DNA of 16,713 nucleotides from UBA6109 sp035366835 (GTDB lineage: Bacteria; Desulfobacterota; Syntrophia; Syntrophales; UBA6109): positions 1-16,713 of the forward strand of contig DAOSIS010000048.1 in the NCBI GenBank assembly GCA_035366835.1. Direction: 5' to 3'. The notes beneath the pieces are model-generated. The model was not told the origin of the DNA. It did no database searches and worked only from the letters and a program-made list of their open reading frames with translations. Both the position numbers and the translations under genes were made by a program. Below are positions 13,686 through 16,713 of the stretch, piece after piece (the first letter of the stretch is position 1; each line of letters begins with the position of its first letter).

Positions 13686-13957
13686 GCGATCTGAAAAAAT
13701 ATATCGCCGCCCGGAAAAAGGCGGACAAGGCATTTGCGGAAGGCTTCGAGGAAGGCTACGAGCAATTCAAGATCGGAGTTGTCCTCCGCCAGGCAAGGGA
13801 AGCCGCGGGTCTGACCCAGGAGGAGTTGGCCGCGCGCCTCAAGACCCAAAAGACGGCGATCTCCCGGATCGAAAACCATGCCGAGGACATCAAGCTCTCC
13901 ACGCTGGACCGGGTGGCCAAGGCACTGGGAAAGCGCCTGGAAGTCAATATCGCCTGA
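13682..13957 (+). CDS. higA: HigA/XRE-type antitoxin
   Basis: A 91-residue protein with a C-terminal XRE helix-turn-helix (LRQAREAAGLTQEELAARLK at about 35-54, then KTAISRIENH as the recognition region to 66). The basic, acidic-patched N-terminus of about 30 residues is probably the toxin-binding part. In this family the antitoxin neutralises the toxin and represses its own operon, together with the toxin. The ATG overlaps the toxin stop (ATGA), and AAAGGAAAAAAGAG precedes it, giving better initiation than the toxin start has. This would favour antitoxin excess. No clear terminator follows. Confidence 0.88.
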   Translation: MSDLKKYIAARKKADKAFAEGFEEGYEQFKIGVVLRQAREAAGLTQEELAARLKTQKTAISRIENHAEDIKLSTLDRVAKALGKRLEVNIA

Positions 13958-14140
13958 TTTCATCGAAGCGACCGTTCCGTCCCGGCTTAAACCAAACATA
14001 GCATCTCCGACACGTCGAAGAGCCAGTCGGACCAGTCAGAGACGAACCAGGAAAACCCGTCTCCTGCAGGGCGGAAACGCATGTCTCCAAATATTCCTTG
14101 ACAAGCCGGGGCGCCTTGGGCTATCCACGACTGACTTATG

Positions 14141-14153
14141 GTCACATAGTGAC
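14141..14153. promoter_or_regulatory. GTCAC-ATA-GTGAC dyad upstream of acsA
   Basis: Perfect five-base arms around ATA. It would sit at about +8 to +20 of the distal promoter candidate, suitable for a repressor or a divergent regulator. The regulator is unknown. Confidence 0.25.
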
Positions 14154-14319
14154 TATCGTTCAACGCACCCGGCAGGAAACTGCGGAAGTTCAGGGCAGGG
14201 AAGGGGCAGCCTCTTCATATCGCACTCGCCGTCGGCGGCCCCGGGGGGAAGGCATCCGAGCCGCTTCACGACGGGTGGATCCTCCATCCAAAAAAAAGTA
14301 GATCTATCAGTGCTTCTCG

Positions 14320-14348
14320 TTGATTTCTCGCTTGGTTTCGGGTATAGC
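14320..14348 (+). promoter_or_regulatory. probable proximal promoter of acsA
   Basis: TTGATT (14320-14325), a 17-base spacer and TATAGC (14343-14348). It predicts a leader of about 93 bases ending in AGGAGG (14431-14436) before the acsA start. No sigma-54 motif was found. Confidence 0.45.
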
Positions 14349-14447
14349 ACATCTGCCGTTTCGATCAGACAGCTATGTCCTTCGAGAGGCACATTGGCCC
14401 ACCACAGAAAAACCCACAACACACAACAAAAGGAGGTAAGGAAGACA

Positions 14448-16418
<1,971 letters not shown>

Positions 16419-16432
16419 ACCGGTCGGGGAGA

Positions 16433-16474
16433 CCCTGCGCCCTTTCGCCGGAGGCCCGGCGAAGGGGCGCAGGG
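16433..16474 (+). terminator. 19-bp hairpin downstream of acsA
   Basis: Arms CCCTGCGCCCTTTCGCCGG (16433-16451) and CCGGCGAAGGGGCGCAGGG (16456-16474) pair completely with one G-U around AGGC, 14 bases after the acsA stop. There is no U-tract, so it may stabilise the 3' end rather than terminate efficiently. Confidence 0.55.
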
Positions 16475-16481
16475 ATCCTGC

Positions 16482-16608
16482 GCAGGCTGTTGAAAAAGGC
16501 CCGCCTGCTGCGGTTTCCTCCATCCTTTGCCGTTCATGCACGTACCGGCAAGCACTTCATGGCTCGGGATCTCGGGGCCGCGCATTCAGGCATTTTTGAA
16601 CAGGCTGC
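16482..16608. mobile_element. MITE-like repeat between acsA and the EtfB-like gene
   Basis: Imperfect terminal inverted repeats of 19 bases: GCAGGCTGTTGAAAAAGGC at the left and, read on the minus strand, GCAGCCTGTTCAAAAATGC at the right (16 of 19 alike). The element is 127 bases long and has no coding capacity. It probably belongs to a dispersed non-autonomous family; similar end words occur near 13120-13167. Confidence 0.6.
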
Positions 16609-16664
16609 AAGAGGGGGGTTTTTCCCGGTTAACCGATTTCGAATTGAGAGGGGAGGGCGAGACA

Positions 16665-16713
16665 GTGAACATCGTGGCATGCGTGAAGCAGGTACCGGAC
16701 ACGGAAGCGCAGA
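16665..16713 (+). CDS. etfB: electron transfer flavoprotein beta subunit, partial (N-terminus)
   Basis: Only the first 16 codons are in the window: VNIVACVKQVPDTEAQ with a GTG start. This closely matches the EtfB N-terminus, where V-C-V-K-Q-V-P-D is the conserved beginning of the nucleotide-binding domain. GGGAGGG lies about eight bases upstream. In anaerobes EtfAB carries electrons from acyl-CoA dehydrogenases or takes part in flavin-based bifurcation. A perfect palindrome CGGTTAACCG (16626-16635) lies 29 bases upstream. An EtfA gene would be expected next, beyond the window. Confidence 0.85.
   Translation, partial: MNIVACVKQVPDTEAQ

Larger units (their letters stand above)
13958..14447. 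other. gene-free region upstream of acsA with promoter-like sites
   Basis: 490 bases without a supported gene. It holds a possible distal promoter (TTGACA 14098-14103, 18-base spacer, TATCCA 14122-14127), a GTCAC-ATA-GTGAC dyad just downstream (14141-14153) and the better promoter at 14320-14348. No terminator for the toxin-antitoxin operon was found, so read-through is possible. Confidence 0.4.

Noticed and set aside
14380..14410. Sigma-54 promoter before acsA
   Set aside because: The GGCAC near 14391 lacks a properly spaced -12 GC element.
13878..14447. N-terminal extension of acsA by 190 codons
   Set aside because: The extension overlaps higA and promoter-like sites; AGGAGG precedes the ATG at 14448 and the protein is full length from there.

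Overview
The window is high-GC bacterial chromosome from an anaerobe. A four-subunit 2-oxoacid:ferredoxin oxidoreductase, an AMP-forming acetyl-CoA synthetase followed by the start of an electron-transfer flavoprotein gene, a long-form HflX and many dispersed palindromic repeats together suggest a Syntrophus/Smithella-like member of the former Deltaproteobacteria. The assignment is inferred from gene content only; no rRNA or other marker is present.

Layout. 1-339: dispersed palindromic repeats. 340-3618 (minus): porG-porD-porA-porB, with a 182-bp repeat-type insert at the porD/porA junction and a leader that looks like a transcription attenuator (leucine-rich mini-ORF plus terminator hairpin, 3631-3789). 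4034-5959 (plus) and 6176-8089 (minus): two convergent, paralogous TMTC-like membrane proteins with C-terminal TPR repeats, separated by a repeat patch. The second overlaps hflX (8086-9747, minus) by a GTGA junction. 9865-11325: an AT-rich cassette carrying one Fic-domain gene, bounded by perfect 18-bp inverted repeats and a possible 8-bp target duplication. It appears to have landed in the U-tract of the terminator of the next gene. 11399-12727 (minus): an outer-membrane beta-barrel protein. 13326-13957 (plus): a HigB/HigA-like toxin-antitoxin pair with a strong promoter, possibly leaderless. 14448-16418 (plus): acsA, then a large hairpin, a MITE-like repeat and the first 16 codons of an EtfB-like gene at the right edge.

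How the parts fit. PorGDAB makes acyl-CoA and reduced ferredoxin from a 2-oxoacid. AMP-forming Acs interconverts acetate and acetyl-CoA; it is reported to run toward ATP formation in Syntrophus. Etf carries electrons from acyl-CoA dehydrogenation. These suit a fermentative or syntrophic metabolism. The Fic cassette and the toxin-antitoxin pair are accessory. No phage, CRISPR, rRNA, tRNA or transposase gene was seen. The strongest candidates for something undescribed are the por attenuator-like leader, the Fic-only inverted-repeat cassette, the doubly coupled insert in the por operon and the apparent AUC start of hflX.
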